Assembly: GCF_030269925.1 (NCBI RefSeq)
Contig: NC_085131.1
Span: forward strand, 3,176,001-3,240,000
Direction: 5' to 3'
DNA length: 64,000 nt
Origin: Bombyx mori
Taxonomy: Eukaryota > Arthropoda > Insecta > Lepidoptera > Bombycidae
The notes beneath the pieces were generated by a model, which was not told the origin of the DNA, searched no databases, and saw nothing but the letters and a program-made list of their open reading frames with translations. The position numbers were made by a program, and so were the translations under genes. Below are positions 9,788 to 19,654 of the stretch, piece after piece; position 1 is the first letter of the stretch, and each line of letters starts with the position of its first letter.

Positions 9788-10117
9788 TATCAGAAAATGA
9801 ATGCTTCTTGACGAACCAATGACCCCCAAATATTGCGTATCGAGAAGAATTCATTTTAAATCTCGTTTCTAGACTATTGTGTATGTCAAGAAACATACTG
9901 GTGGTAGGACGACTTGTGAGTCGACACGAGTAGGCACCGCCACTTCGCATATTTATGCCGTGAAGCAGTGATGCGTTTCAGTTTGAAGGGTGGGGCAGCC
10001 GTTGTACTGTTAAAACTGAGACCTTACAACTGATGTCTCGAGGTGGGTGGCGGCATTTACGTTGTACCTAGATATCTATGGGCTCCAGTTACCACATAAC
10101 AAACACCAGGTGGGCTT
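9788..10117 (+). repeat. Tandem duplication, unit 2
   Basis: Repeats unit 1 including its flank (GACCCCCAAATATTG, AATCTCGTTTCTAGA) and the SINE junction CAAGAAACATACTGGTGG. It ends where Bm1 is cut at GGTGGGCT. Confidence 0.85.
9897..10117 (+). repeat. Bm1 SINE in duplication unit 2, 3'-truncated
   Basis: Sense Bm1 that shares its 5' junction with the copy in unit 1; it loses the tail and is followed by other sequence. Confidence 0.85.
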
Positions 10118-10159
10118 ACATGGCGGATTCACGGCAGAAATGAATAGGCACGTTAACTT

Positions 10160-10310
10160 GTCCTTGTCCGGTGGTAGATTCTGCGAAGCACTGCTCTTGC
10201 TAGGGCCAGTGTTAGCAACACCCCCGGTTTGAGCCCCGTGAGCTCATCTACACGTCAAAGAGAAGCTGAAATAGCCACTCAAGGCTATCAGCACAGGTAG
10301 GAAAAAAAAA
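10160..10310 (+). mobile_element. Jockey-like LINE 3' UTR fragment, family 2
   Basis: Carries TCCGGTGGTAGATTCTGCGA, GCTAGGGCCAGTGTTAGCAA, GAGCTCATCTACACGT and CTCAAGGCTATCAGC, ending in GGTAGGAAAAAAAAA. The same tail is seen at 51565-51888 (+), 12276-12425 (-) and 21975-22085 (-). No coding part remains. Confidence 0.75.
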
Positions 10311-10724
10311 ATTATCCTTGCATTCTGTTCATCAGATAGATTTGAAACTTATGATGGATTTTTGTTAGCACTTTACAAATATTACCTCATAAGCTCATAG
10401 CTCTCACAAATAGGGACATTAGTTTATCGTGACAGCTATATACAAGTTTTAATAACTCTTAAACTGGCGGATACAATCAAGCAATAGAACTTAAGCCAAA
10501 TAAAGCTTATAGAAAGCGTTGAATGCGCGCTCGCTTCCGAGTGCCGTTTCAAAGTGCCTAACTGGAAACTACCGAGAAAGGACAGTGAATAATTAAATGA
10601 CAGTAAGTGGCGCGGAGCTTTCTTAGAAGTTATTTTATGGTAAGTTTTATATTCTAGATCCAGACAAACAGATTCGAGCCTTTCATTTCAAATGTTAAAA
10701 CAAGACCATTCCTATCACTAATGA
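10311..10724. other. Unassigned sequence
   Basis: Nothing recognised in about 400 bp. Confidence 0.4.
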
Positions 10725-10966
10725 ACTGGTGGTAGGACCTCTTGTGAGTCCGCGCGGGTAGGCACCACCACCCCGCCTGTTTCTGCCACGAAGCAGTAAT
10801 GCGTTTCGGTTTGAAGGGCGGGGCAGCCGTTGTAACTGTAGACTTTAAAATTTATATCTCAAGGTGGGTGGCGCATTTACGTCATAGATGTCTATGGGCT
10901 CCAGTAACCACTTAACACCAGGTGGGCTGTGAGCTCATCCACCCATCTAAGAACAAGAAAAAAAAA
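10725..10966 (+). repeat. Bm1 SINE (full length)
   Basis: Sense copy from ACTGGTGGTAGGACC to an AAGAAAAAAAAAG tail. Confidence 0.95.
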
Positions 10967-11160
10967 GTATTCATGCGTTCGATGAATAGATGAGATGGCA
11001 ATATGCCAATGTGTCACAAGGTGGGTACCATCGTCCGTATTGTGGTGAACATGGTTTCCGGAAATAAAAACTGTTCCTAAACTCATAACAAAAGATCCAT
11101 TCTGATCTATCCCTTTGGACTAGACAACCTTTTGGGGATACGATTTCAGGGAAGAATTAG

Positions 11161-11235
11161 TATTTTTATTGCCTTTGTAGGTAAACGAACTTACGGCCCA
11201 TCTAATTGAAAAGCCAAGTCGCTGCATACCATGGT
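11161..11235 (-). mobile_element. CR1/Jockey-like LINE tail, degraded
   Basis: TTTTTATTGCCTTTGTAGGT and the GGCCCATCTAAT, AAGCCAAGTCGCTGC blocks are a diverged version of the LINE 3' end. Confidence 0.65.
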
Positions 11236-11359
11236 TTATTTGTATAAATAGAGAAATAACGTAATATATATAAAACGAAATCGAATTATAACTCAATTAA
11301 GTTTTTTGTCTTAGGTTAGGACTGGAAAGATACATAGATCATTGCGCATCAAAATGGTG

Positions 11360-11460
11360 GGAATATTGTAGATGTTGTAGAACTCTATGGGTTCCTGTAA
11401 CTACTTAACACCAGGTGGGCCTTGATCTCTTCCACCCAAGTATACAATTATAAAAATAAT
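11360..11460 (+). repeat. Diverged Bm1 3' half
   Basis: The stretch TATGGGTTCC.GTAACTACTTAACACCAGGTGGG... matches the last third of Bm1, with an A-rich end. Confidence 0.55.
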
Positions 11461-11576
11461 TTCAATCGCATATATTTTACATAAATAGGCGTAGAATTCG
11501 TAAAATGGTTATCTGAGCAAATATGCACTATAGGCCGAAAAGAGAATTTAGAAACGTTCCTATCACCGTGATGCTT

Positions 11577-11805
11577 CATCATCATCATCATCTTAGGCCT
11601 TACAGCCCAGGGTGGGCCTTAGCCTAGCCCAGTATATCTCTCCAGACTGCTCTGTTCAGGGCTTGCTCCTTCCAGTTCTTGACGCCGATATTTTTGAGGT
11701 CGTGCTCCACGCCAACCATCGGAGTTTGGGTCTGCCACGACTTCTGCGGCCCTCTGGTTTACCATAGAGCAATTGTCTCGGCATTCTGGTACTCTCCATT
11801 CGAAG
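11577..11805 (-). mobile_element. RTE-type LINE tail with 11-bp TSD
   Basis: Same family as 825-963, extending further into the C-terminal codons. CCGTGATGCTT flanks it at 11566-11576 and 11806-11816. The tail is an ATC/GAT repeat. Confidence 0.85.
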
Positions 11806-12059
11806 CCGTGATGCTTACTTGTGACTTATTACGCCGACGCCATTTTGTATTCAGAGTTACAGAAAGACACACTTAGGTACATCTATTGTCAAGATGAAGT
11901 TATACGAACACGCCAACAATACGATCTTCCATCAGTGACAAAACGGTTCTTTGTAAACATTCGTCGGACGTAGGACTTTGAAAATCTGAATATGAGAATG
12001 ACTACAGTGTAAATGGTTATATCTACCTATCATACGCCAGAGTGCTGCAGTAATTTAGT

Positions 12060-12275
12060 CGTATAACAAGAAAACCCTATGACAGCCTGGAGAGACTCAT
12101 AGTTACGGGTAAAGTGAATGGAAGACGATCCAGAAGTTGGAGCCAAAAAAGATGGAGTGATCAAATATCCGAGTGACTGGACAAGAGATTGATCTACGCA
12201 CTACGCTGTGCCACAGACCGAGATAGGTTTTACAAATTAGAAGAAAAACTCTCAGGCAAGCGCATCACGATGATC
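12060..12275 (+). pseudogene. LINE RT C-terminal fragment, degraded
   Basis: In broken frames it reads RLIVTGKVNGRRSRSW then WSDQ and a run ending in DRDRFYKLEEKL, which resembles the C-terminal KxxGRR..W.D motif found downstream of RT in RTE-type LINEs. It contains a stop and ends near CACGATGATCA. Confidence 0.55.
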
Positions 12276-12425
12276 AGCCTTTTTTTTTCCTACCTAGCTG
12301 AGAGCCTTGATAGGCTATTTCAGTGTAACCTTAACTAGTAGGTGAGCTCACGAGGCTCAAACCTGACGACTTTGCTAACATGAACCCTAGCAAGAGCCGT
12401 GCTTCGCAGTATCCTAGAGAGAACT
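12276..12425 (-). mobile_element. Jockey-like LINE 3' UTR fragment, family 2
   Basis: Poly(T), CCTACCTAGCTGAGAGCC and GGTGAGCTCACGAGGCTCAA are the reverse of the 10160-10310 tail. Confidence 0.7.
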
Positions 12426-12601
12426 AGAGCAGAGAACTAATTTAGATTTATAAAATAAACAACCCAGCAAAGACCTACAAACAAAACGGAAATGAAACTA
12501 AGTTCGCTCAGCCTCTCCGTCAAATAGACGAGAGCTCTGTATTTTGGTCGAGTTTTAAAAGAAATTCGCGAAGTACAGAGGTGTATTTGAACGATTCATT
12601 T

Positions 12602-13110
12602 ATTGTAAAAATGTATTTTTTAATACGCTTTTATTAGCTTCAGACGTATGTATGTTAGTATGTAACTGAATCTTTGAACATGATTTTGACCCCCTTCAAA
12701 ACGTCGGATTAACTCGAAATTTTGTATACTTATTAAGGACCGATGACAGTTCAATCTTTTTAAAAAAATTGAGAAAATTGAAATTCAACTAAAAAATGAA
12801 AAATAAATAATATAATAGTTTAAAAAAACTATCAAAATACGCTTTTATAGAAAATCCAATTAACTGCTTAATATCAGTAGTTATAAATATTTTATGAGCA
12901 AATATGAGTAGAAGGGTTATTTTGATAATATCCTGAAAAACACCCCACGCTTTTTTTACAATAAAATCATTTTTTCTTACACTATTTTTAATTCAAATTT
13001 ATTTTCTATTTTTTAGTTGGATTTTCTTTAAAAGCGTATTTTGTTAGTTTTTTTAAACTATTATTTATTTTTCATATTTTGGTGGTTTTCAATTTTTTTG
13101 GTATTCCTGA
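12602..13110. repeat. Palindromic AT-rich element (B-A ... A')
   Basis: Segment B (12607-12760, with TTAATACGCTTTTATTAGC) is followed by A (12780-12870, with AATAGTTTAAAAAAACTA). After about 120 bp A recurs inverted at 12995-13090. The inverted B expected at the right is missing, so this copy is probably truncated. The structure suggests a MITE or larger inverted-repeat element; no TSD was found. Confidence 0.5.
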
Positions 13111-13279
13111 TTACTTCGCTGACGGAACGACCTAAGTAGGATCTTGATCTACGAAGTTTTAGCACGCCGCTGATTCTAGCCGCAAACCTTTCAAATTACA
13201 GAGAAAAAAAAACAATTAAATTATGTCGTTCGCACGTCGCTATGTTCAATCGAACCAGTTTAGTTTATGTGATATGCGT

Positions 13280-13595
13280 TTGGCAGAAATGAGGAGATTC
13301 GCAGGAAAACCATGGTAAGCGACATAGCCCAAAGGATTGCAACGTTGAAGTGGCAGTGGGCAGGACACATTGCTCGGAGAAGGATGGCCGTTGGAGCCAG
13401 AAAATGTTTGAGTGGCGACCGCGTACTGGAAGACGTAGCGTGGGTAGGCCTCCCACAAGATGGACCGACGATCTACCGAGGTTCGCGGGGATCCGCTGGA
13501 TGGAGGCAGCGCAGGACCGGTATTTGTGGCGAGCCTTGGGGGAGGCCTATGTCCAGCAGTGGACGTCTGTGGGCTGATAAGAAGAAGATGTGTTT
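13280..13595 (+). pseudogene. RTE-type LINE C-terminal domain, frameshifted
   Basis: Two adjoining frames give NEEIRRKTMVSDIAQRIATL-KWQWAGHIARR, then after a one-base shift near 13381 WSQKMFEWRPRTGRRSVGRP, RWTDDL, RWMEAAQDRYLWRALGEAYV and QQWTSVG with stop at about 13577. This is the end of the RTE-clade protein following RT. The upstream RT is absent. Confidence 0.85.
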
Positions 13596-13612
13596 GGCTC
13601 CGGATGGATAGT

Positions 13613-13963
13613 CTTTTTTTTTATTTCCCTTGTAGGCAGACGAGCATACGGTCCTCCTGATGGTGAGTGGTTACCGTCGCCCATGGACTTCAGCAACGCC
13701 AGGGGCAGAGCCATGCCGCTGCCTACCGTTAAGTACTCTCCATAAGCCTCGTTTGAAGAAGGATATGTCATAGCGCTCGGAAAATACCGTGGAGGGGAGC
13801 TCATTCCAAAGCCGGATGGTACGTGGCAAAAAAGATCTCTGGAAACGCACCGTGGATGAACGCAGTGGCTCCAAGTAGTATAGACGAACTCTACCCCAAT
13901 GGCGAGCGGTGCGATGGTAAAAACGAGATAAGGTATCATCTCAAACAATTCCTCAGAGCAGAG
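13613..13963 (-). mobile_element. CR1/Jockey-like LINE 3' fragment
   Basis: Reverse copy with poly(A), 3' UTR and ~95 terminal codons. The frame reads EPLRSSTVRFQRSFLPRTIR and SFFKRGLWRVLNGR, open to VHGRR and stop. It lies directly 3' of the RTE fragment in opposite orientation, tail to tail. Confidence 0.9.
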
Positions 13964-14442
13964 TCTGGATCGCTGATTGACCAAGCGAATATCACACTAT
14001 ACTAACAAAGCCCGATGTGTCTACATCTTACTTGTTTACATTAACGAACCATTCCCCTTATTTTCGTTCTCAGCAATCAGTTCAAGGTATTCACGACTCA
14101 CGATTGGCCCATACTGTCTGTCTGTATTCGAAGATAACGATGTTAAAAAAAAAATTGGGGGTTTCGATATTCGCTTCGCCTGAGTACGGCGCTTGATTAG
14201 ATGTTCTGTATCATTAAAGAGAAATGAATATTGGCATTATTTCATTCCTTTGAAGCCAACTGTAATGGATATCGGAACGTAGCGTCCGCAGAGTCATAGA
14301 TATTGAAAGTTTCAACTAAGTTACGTCGCTGAAAAGCTAAGTGACAGCTGAAGTGAAATATCCCTGGGATTGCAAAACCCGGAATATTAATTCTTGTAAA
14401 TCGAAGATAAAGAAATATGAATTTATCTCATCGTTGTATATT
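13964..14442. other. Unassigned sequence
   Basis: Short open stretches only; nothing recognised. Confidence 0.4.
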
Positions 14443-14660
14443 GTTTTTCATTATTGCTTATATGGAGCTCACGACCCACCTGGTGTTAAGTGGTTACCGG
14501 GGCCCATAGACATTTACAAAGATAATGCCGCCACCCACCTTGACACATGAGGTAAGGCTGCCCCGTCTTTCAAACCAAAACGCATTACTGTTTCACGGCA
14601 GAAATAGGCAGGGTGGTGGTCCCTACCCGTGCGGACTAACAAGAGGTCCTACCACCAGTA
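14443..14660 (-). repeat. Bm1 SINE
   Basis: Reverse copy from a degraded tail to CCTACCACCAGTA; about 30 bp around the CTCAGTATAG block are deleted. Confidence 0.9.
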
Positions 14661-14767
14661 ATTACGAAAACTATAATTTTGCGGGTTTGATTTTTATTAC
14701 ACGATGTTATTGCTTCATCATGGAAGTCAATCGCGAAGATTTGTTAAGTACGTATTTCATTGGAATA

Positions 14768-14857
14768 ATTGGTACCTACCTTCCGGTGGGTTTTCGATCA
14801 CCGCTACATCGCTAGATACGAATACACCGGACGTCTTATCTTTTAGGCCACAATGAC
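14768..14857 (-). repeat. tRNA-derived SINE head, family 2
   Basis: In reverse it shares GATAAGACGTCCGGTGTATT and CGTATCTAGCG with the better copy at 28361-28472. The B-box is eroded here. Confidence 0.6.
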
Positions 14858-14860
14858 TTC

Positions 14861-15605
14861 TGAAATTATACTATCTATCTGAAAGTATATTAAAGTTTAT
14901 TGAACCCTTCACATGCCCTTCTACAAATGACATTTAAAATACTATGATTTACAAAATTAGTAATTGTATGTAGTTTAAAAACTAAAAAAACTCTTTAATA
15001 GCAAACCGAAGTAAATATATATATATAAAAAAAAATTTTTTATTCCTATAACCTGGTCATATTAGCCAAATTAATAAAATCAACTGTATTATCATCGGTG
15101 CTTGGTATGAAAATTAGTCTTGTCTGGTGAAATTTGGACGACTTGAATTTTATGAACATTGCGCTGAAAGATATTAGGTAGATACAGGTAAATTTCTTAA
15201 AGTTGTTTTAAAACTAATCATACGCTCATTGACACAAAAACAATTGAAATTCACGCAAACACTTGAATAATCCACAAAATAAGAGCGAAACAAAGCAATA
15301 GTTTCGTTTAAAACATCTATGTATACTTGCAGTAAAACTAAATACATTGCGTTATAGCCGCGAGGGCTTAGTGTTGCCAACTCGAGAAACTTTCTTTATA
15401 CGCGGGTAGGATTAAAGCGAAACGAGTTTTTTCACGGATTCAGAACACGGATGAGACCTTAAATGATGTTTCGAAGGCAATGAATGAATGAATTTACATA
15501 ACGTGTTTTATCCTGTGCTTTTCTGGTCCGAAATCGATTTTTGTGTTTTTCGTTTAAAAGCTATTCGAATTTAACAAAATTACTTACGTGCTGTGCTTGC
15601 AACGT
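14861..15605. other. AT-rich stretch, nothing recognised
   Basis: No frame over 70 codons, no recognised repeat. Confidence 0.4.
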
Positions 15606-15618
15606 AGATGAGCTTTCT

Positions 15619-15964
15619 ACTACTCCCCGAATCCTGATCATGTAGGAGCCAGTCACCGTCGACGCCCTAGACACGTCCTTACGGATCCATCAGATCCAAT
15701 AACCTTTGCATTAGATGCCTTCAGCTCTAATACTAGGGGCAGGCTTAGGGACCCCGGTAACCGTACTCGTCGAACTCGACAAGGAAGTCGACGTGCAACC
15801 TAACCCATGCATCAGCCCGCTAAGTTTCTCGCCGGATCTTCTCAGCGGTTCGCGATTCTGTTAGCAAATCCCACCCCTCCTGGCTGAGCCTTTGCTCACC
15901 CACCTGTCCTGGTGAAACTGAAAAGGCCTCCGGGCCATCAGTAATCTTTAAATCATAAAAAAAA
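15619..15964 (+). mobile_element. Jockey LINE, 5'-truncated, with 13-bp TSD
   Basis: Encodes the last ~55 codons of a Jockey RT protein (NPDHVGASHRRRPRHVL, DPSDPITFALDAFSSNTRG, then stop after RRAT), a 3' UTR with AGTTTCTCGCCGGATCTTCT and a poly(A). AGATGAGCTTTCT flanks it at 15606-15618 and 15965-15977. Part of the UTR seen in the 22279 copy (GATCCGGTAGTAG...) is deleted. Same family as 22279-23230. Confidence 0.9.
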
Positions 15965-15991
15965 AGATGAGCTTTCTTTAAATTGTTCGTC

Positions 15992-16215
15992 CGCCGTGTT
16001 CATCCACAGTGCTTATTTAGTGACGGCTCTCGAATGAGCTCCCTTCTACTATTTTCCTGGAGCACTATCACGTGTCATTCTTCAATCGAGCTCTGAGTAG
16101 TGCCTTCAGCAGTAAACATTGGTTTGGTTCGCCTCCTAGCATTCCTGGCGTCCATGAGCGACGGTGATGAATCACCAGATGGGCCACATGCTCAATCTAA
16201 ACGACAATAAAAAAG
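15992..16215 (+). mobile_element. CR1/Jockey-like LINE 3' fragment, old
   Basis: Diverged copy: CATCCACAGTGC, GAATGAGCTCCC, a TCATTCTTCAATCGAGCTCT block, GAGCGACGGTGATGAATCAC, and CGACAATAAAAAAG. The Jockey copy just upstream inserted at its 5' edge. Confidence 0.75.
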
Positions 16216-16283
16216 TAAAGAGATCTAATTAAAGTTGTTAATGCAGAGATAGGTATAAACTACTGATAGATATGTAAGTTCTT

Positions 16284-16440
16284 ACTGGTGGTAGGATGTA
16301 TTGTAAGCCGGCACAGGTAATTACCGTCATTCTACCTATTACTGTCACAAAGCAGTTATGCGTTTCATTTTGAAGGATGAGGTGAGCGTTATAGAATACA
16401 ATCGGGTCGTTGACTGCATATCTCAAAGTGAATTGCGATA
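16284..16440 (+). repeat. Bm1 SINE, diverged and truncated
   Basis: ACTGGTGGTAGGATGTATTG with recognisable but eroded downstream blocks (GCAGTTATGCGTTTCATTTT). Confidence 0.75.
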
Positions 16441-17071
16441 TCGTATCGACTAATGCGATGTTTTGTATTTAAATTCTGCAGCCATCTATCATATATTCTA
16501 ATACACTATCCAAGTGGTTATGTCATTCTCTTGTCCTCTATTTCTCATCCCGAAACAACGCCTGTGTGATTCATGCTTGGCAGACAGAAGTCTATAGCGA
16601 CCAAGGCCGGGTAACCATTGCTCATGACCGTAATTCATTTTCGTCCATGCTAAGCAATCATAATCACAAAGTATAATATGATGCATACTCGGAAATTTCA
16701 ATGCAGTCGCCAACCCTATCTCAGTAGGCAAAAGTCTTACGGCCGTTTTCAATAACCTATCTATCTCTAGTTTCGGTTACTAAAGATAGACAAATCTATT
16801 CTTTTGTCCTTACTTACGATGCAATAACCTATCGACGGACAGCAGTTCCTATCGGATTTATCTATCCATCGTCGGGAGGACGGATAGCCTACTAAAGATA
16901 GAACGCTCATACAAATCGTGCTTACTTCCGTTTCAATATTAGTTTTAAGTAACTCTCCGGTAGGCGACGCTATCTCTAGTAAGGACATTCGCTTATCTGT
17001 CAAAATCGACCGGTTACATGTATATCTTTCGAAAGTAAATCGCTATAATTTAATAAATGTTTCTCTTTATA

Positions 17072-18259
17072 ATGGCATATTGTAGAAGTGATGATAGTGA
17101 TATGGAATTATTTCAAATGATAATGGATTGTGATGCAGATAGTGATAGTGAGGCCGATATCATATGGTTAGGAAAATAAAGGTCGTCTGAATTACATGGC
17201 TAAGATCAATAATTACGATTTTGACTATAGATTTCCGAGCAAAGGTGTTGTGAATGAATTGACTAATTTAATGAGACCATATTTGAGTGTAACGTCAAAA
17301 AGGTAAGATAAATTTTAACCATAAAAGTACTCGTTATTACAACTTATATTTGTTTATAGCAATAGCAAAATTATACCCAATTTTTGTTGTGTTACAAAAT
17401 CACACTCAACAGGAATTCTATAATACTGCTGGATTGCCATGGTGCCTTAAATTACATTCATATACTAATACAATAACCTGGTAGGTTATTTACCTTCATT
17501 CTTATTATATACACACTGATACCTTTACATTTTATATTTGTGTTACAGATTCAAATATAGGAGACGAATTTAGAAATAGAAAAAGAGTATTTTGAATGTG
17601 CAATTTGTGTGCAATGCATCATTGATGTTTCAAAATGTTGTTGCTTGGTGGCCTGGGTCTACTCATGATGCAACTATAATTAACCATTCCGATTGAAAAG
17701 GTATTTCTTATTTAGGTGTTTATATGAATTTATGATTATGTTAATATGACACTACTATAATAAATTATCTACATATCAAGAGAACATTGATAACAAGGTG
17801 GACTTGGAAATTGCTATTTGCTTGCCGGTAGAGGCTATCCCCACAACCCTATCTTTTAACATGATTAATTAACCCACATACTCAATCGGAACGATTTAAA
17901 ATGAATCGCATATTAAAACAAGAGATACTATAGAGAGGTAATCTTTTTTTTTATTTAAGAGTTTGTTATTCTGTATTGTAAAATAAAGTAAGCGAATAAT
18001 GTATAATTTTCAGATGCATTGGTGTTTGTAAAAGAAGACTCCCTGTATTATCATTGAAAAGTAGATTAAAACTAGAAAATATGCAAGCTGTTATTATAGC
18101 TGCCATGCTGCATAATATTGTCAGGAGTATGAATTTAGAAGAATTAGAATCAGAAATTTCAGTCGCAGATACATACAAAATAATATAATTGTTCGTAACA
18201 ATTTTCCAGAACGTACATCTGAAATACAACTACTTATAAATAATTGCTTCCAAAGATAA
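17072..18259 (+). pseudogene. HARBI1-like transposase, decayed, multi-exon
   Basis: Family role: DDE nuclease that cuts the element ends. The ATG at 17072 opens 35 acidic codons (MAYCRSDDSDMELFQ) to a stop at 17177; after a frameshift NNYDFDYRFPSKGVVNELTN follows, ending at a GTAAGA donor. Later pieces match the family in order: DCHGALNYIHI (usual IDxTHI, here the first catalytic Asp is Asn), QFVCNASLMFQNVVAWWPGS then THDATIINHS (second Asp kept), GRGYPHNP, ESHIKTRDTIER (Glu kept), a second intron, then LENMQAVIIAAMLHNIV and a shifted tail ERTSEIQLLINNCF. At least four frame breaks and internal stops, so non-functional. Confidence 0.9.
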
Positions 18260-18434
18260 TTTATAAAATAAACTCCAATGATAATTTGACTATTTTTTAT
18301 TTTCCAAAATGATAATTACATAGTGGTTAGTACATGCAAGATATTTAATTTAGAATTTGTACATATACTTAAAAAACTATTTAACATAAAATTATTATTG
18401 CCTACTTAATTTATGAAATCCTTTTAAGTAATTT

Positions 18435-19119
18435 TTAATTTTTTAATCTAACATTATCTAAATCTAACTTAAGTTTTGCTACAACAATCTCCTTTTCTTC
18501 GTTTTCCAAGTCAAGTCTCTTTTTGGCTATTATATATTCTGCTAATGCATTGCATTTCTTTTCTTCCATCTTGTTTCCGCTTGGCTGTAAAAGTGTTAAA
18601 AATATATGTGACCTACAACAATGTGCATGCTTTATCCAAAATTTCATCTGCAATCCTTACCACCTACAGCCTGTAACAAAGAGCATAATTATTTCAAATA
18701 CTATGTACGGCAACCTGAAGAAAAAATCATGTTTGTCAATGTGTTATTAGAGACAAACTATCAACTAATTATACTAACCTTACTAAGGTTGTTTCTTATG
18801 TTGCCGTAGCGTTCTTTAAGTTTTCCCATTTTTAGTCGAAGCTGCGATGGAGTTCATGGGAAACGACGAATCGACGAATTAAAATTACTTACAAGGGTTT
18901 GCCAAGCCTGCTGCTTCAATTTATTGTTTGTGGCATTTGTTGCCTTATTATTGATGTGTTTTTTCGCCGCCACAAGTTCTGCTAGAATCATCGTCTCATC
19001 TTTTGTCATGGCTGCTGCCTTTCTTGACTGAAAAATGTATATTTTCTAAACTTGAACTCAAAGTCTTCAAAGTAAAATTATTATTATCAATGTAGTTCGT
19101 AGATACTTACAGAATTCAT
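18435..19119 (-). pseudogene. Myb/SANT-like DNA-binding protein of Harbinger, one stop
   Basis: Three exons: ATG at 19119 (MNS), intron 19110-19028 (GTAAGT...CAG), exon 19027-18779, intron 18778-18585 (GTTAGT...ACAG), exon 18584-18435. In phase they give 135 codons with a single in-frame TGA at 18856-18854. Exon 2 is a typical Myb/SANT-like (Myb_DNA-bind_5 type) domain: SRKAAAMTKDETMILAELVA, then NNKLKQQAWQTL, SNFNSS and QLRLKMGKLKERYGNIRNNL. The last exon is a charged helix or coiled coil (ALAEYIIAKKRLDLENEEKE). In PIF/Harbinger this second protein brings the transposase to DNA and the nucleus. The stretch 18892-18842 holding the stop starts GTAAGT, ends CAG and is 51 nt, so splicing it out would keep the frame but remove part of the domain. 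Confidence 0.85.
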
Positions 19120-19654
19120 TTTATTTCACTGTAGCTCTTTAATTATAAACACACTTAGAATTATAAACGAAAGTTTTAAAGCGTTTTGGAGGTAAGTCAT
19201 CATCTAATATAGTAGGTAAACAATAGAAAAACAAACAAAAGAAACTGATCACTGCTTATTGGCAAACGGACTGTCAAAACGTTTCGTTTCATAATTTCGA
19301 CTAGGATAAAAATAGCAATACGTCCAATTTAAAAAAATCTACATATTTTTTATTACTTTTTGTTATAAGCAAATGTGTTTATGATAGTCTACGATATGCT
19401 GGTTAAATTATAGTTATAATTTAGAATAAAATAAAATAAGTCTTGATCCTGATGTTGTTTCGTATTTGTAGTAGAACGAAACGTATCAAGAGGCTCGGAT
19501 AGATCGGAGGGAAGATGCTATCTACTGTTGGTTAAAGAGAGATAGCACTTATCCGTGATTGTGAAACGCAAAATAAGGATAGATACGCTCTTGCTGATAT
19601 TCGGCGATAGCTATCTATCCGTAAACTCAGATACGTTATTGAAAACGGCCGTTA

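Larger units (their letters stand above)
16740..19651. mobile_element. PIF/Harbinger DNA transposon
   Basis: Complete-ended 2.9-kb element. The left end CGGCCGTTTTCAATAAC and right end GTTATTGAAAACGGCCG are perfect 17-bp inverted repeats, and TTA is duplicated at 16737-16739 and 19652-19654, the target preference of this superfamily. It holds two genes tail to tail: a HARBI1-like transposase on + (17072-18259) and a Myb/SANT-like protein on - (18435-19119). Subterminal regions carry many CTATC/GATAG motifs. Intact termini, broken transposase: possibly mobilisable in trans, not autonomous. Confidence 0.92.

Noticed and set aside
13246..13458. Minus-strand frames over the RTE fragment
   Set aside because: The plus strand carries the recognisable KWQWAGHIARR and RPPTRWTDDL motifs.
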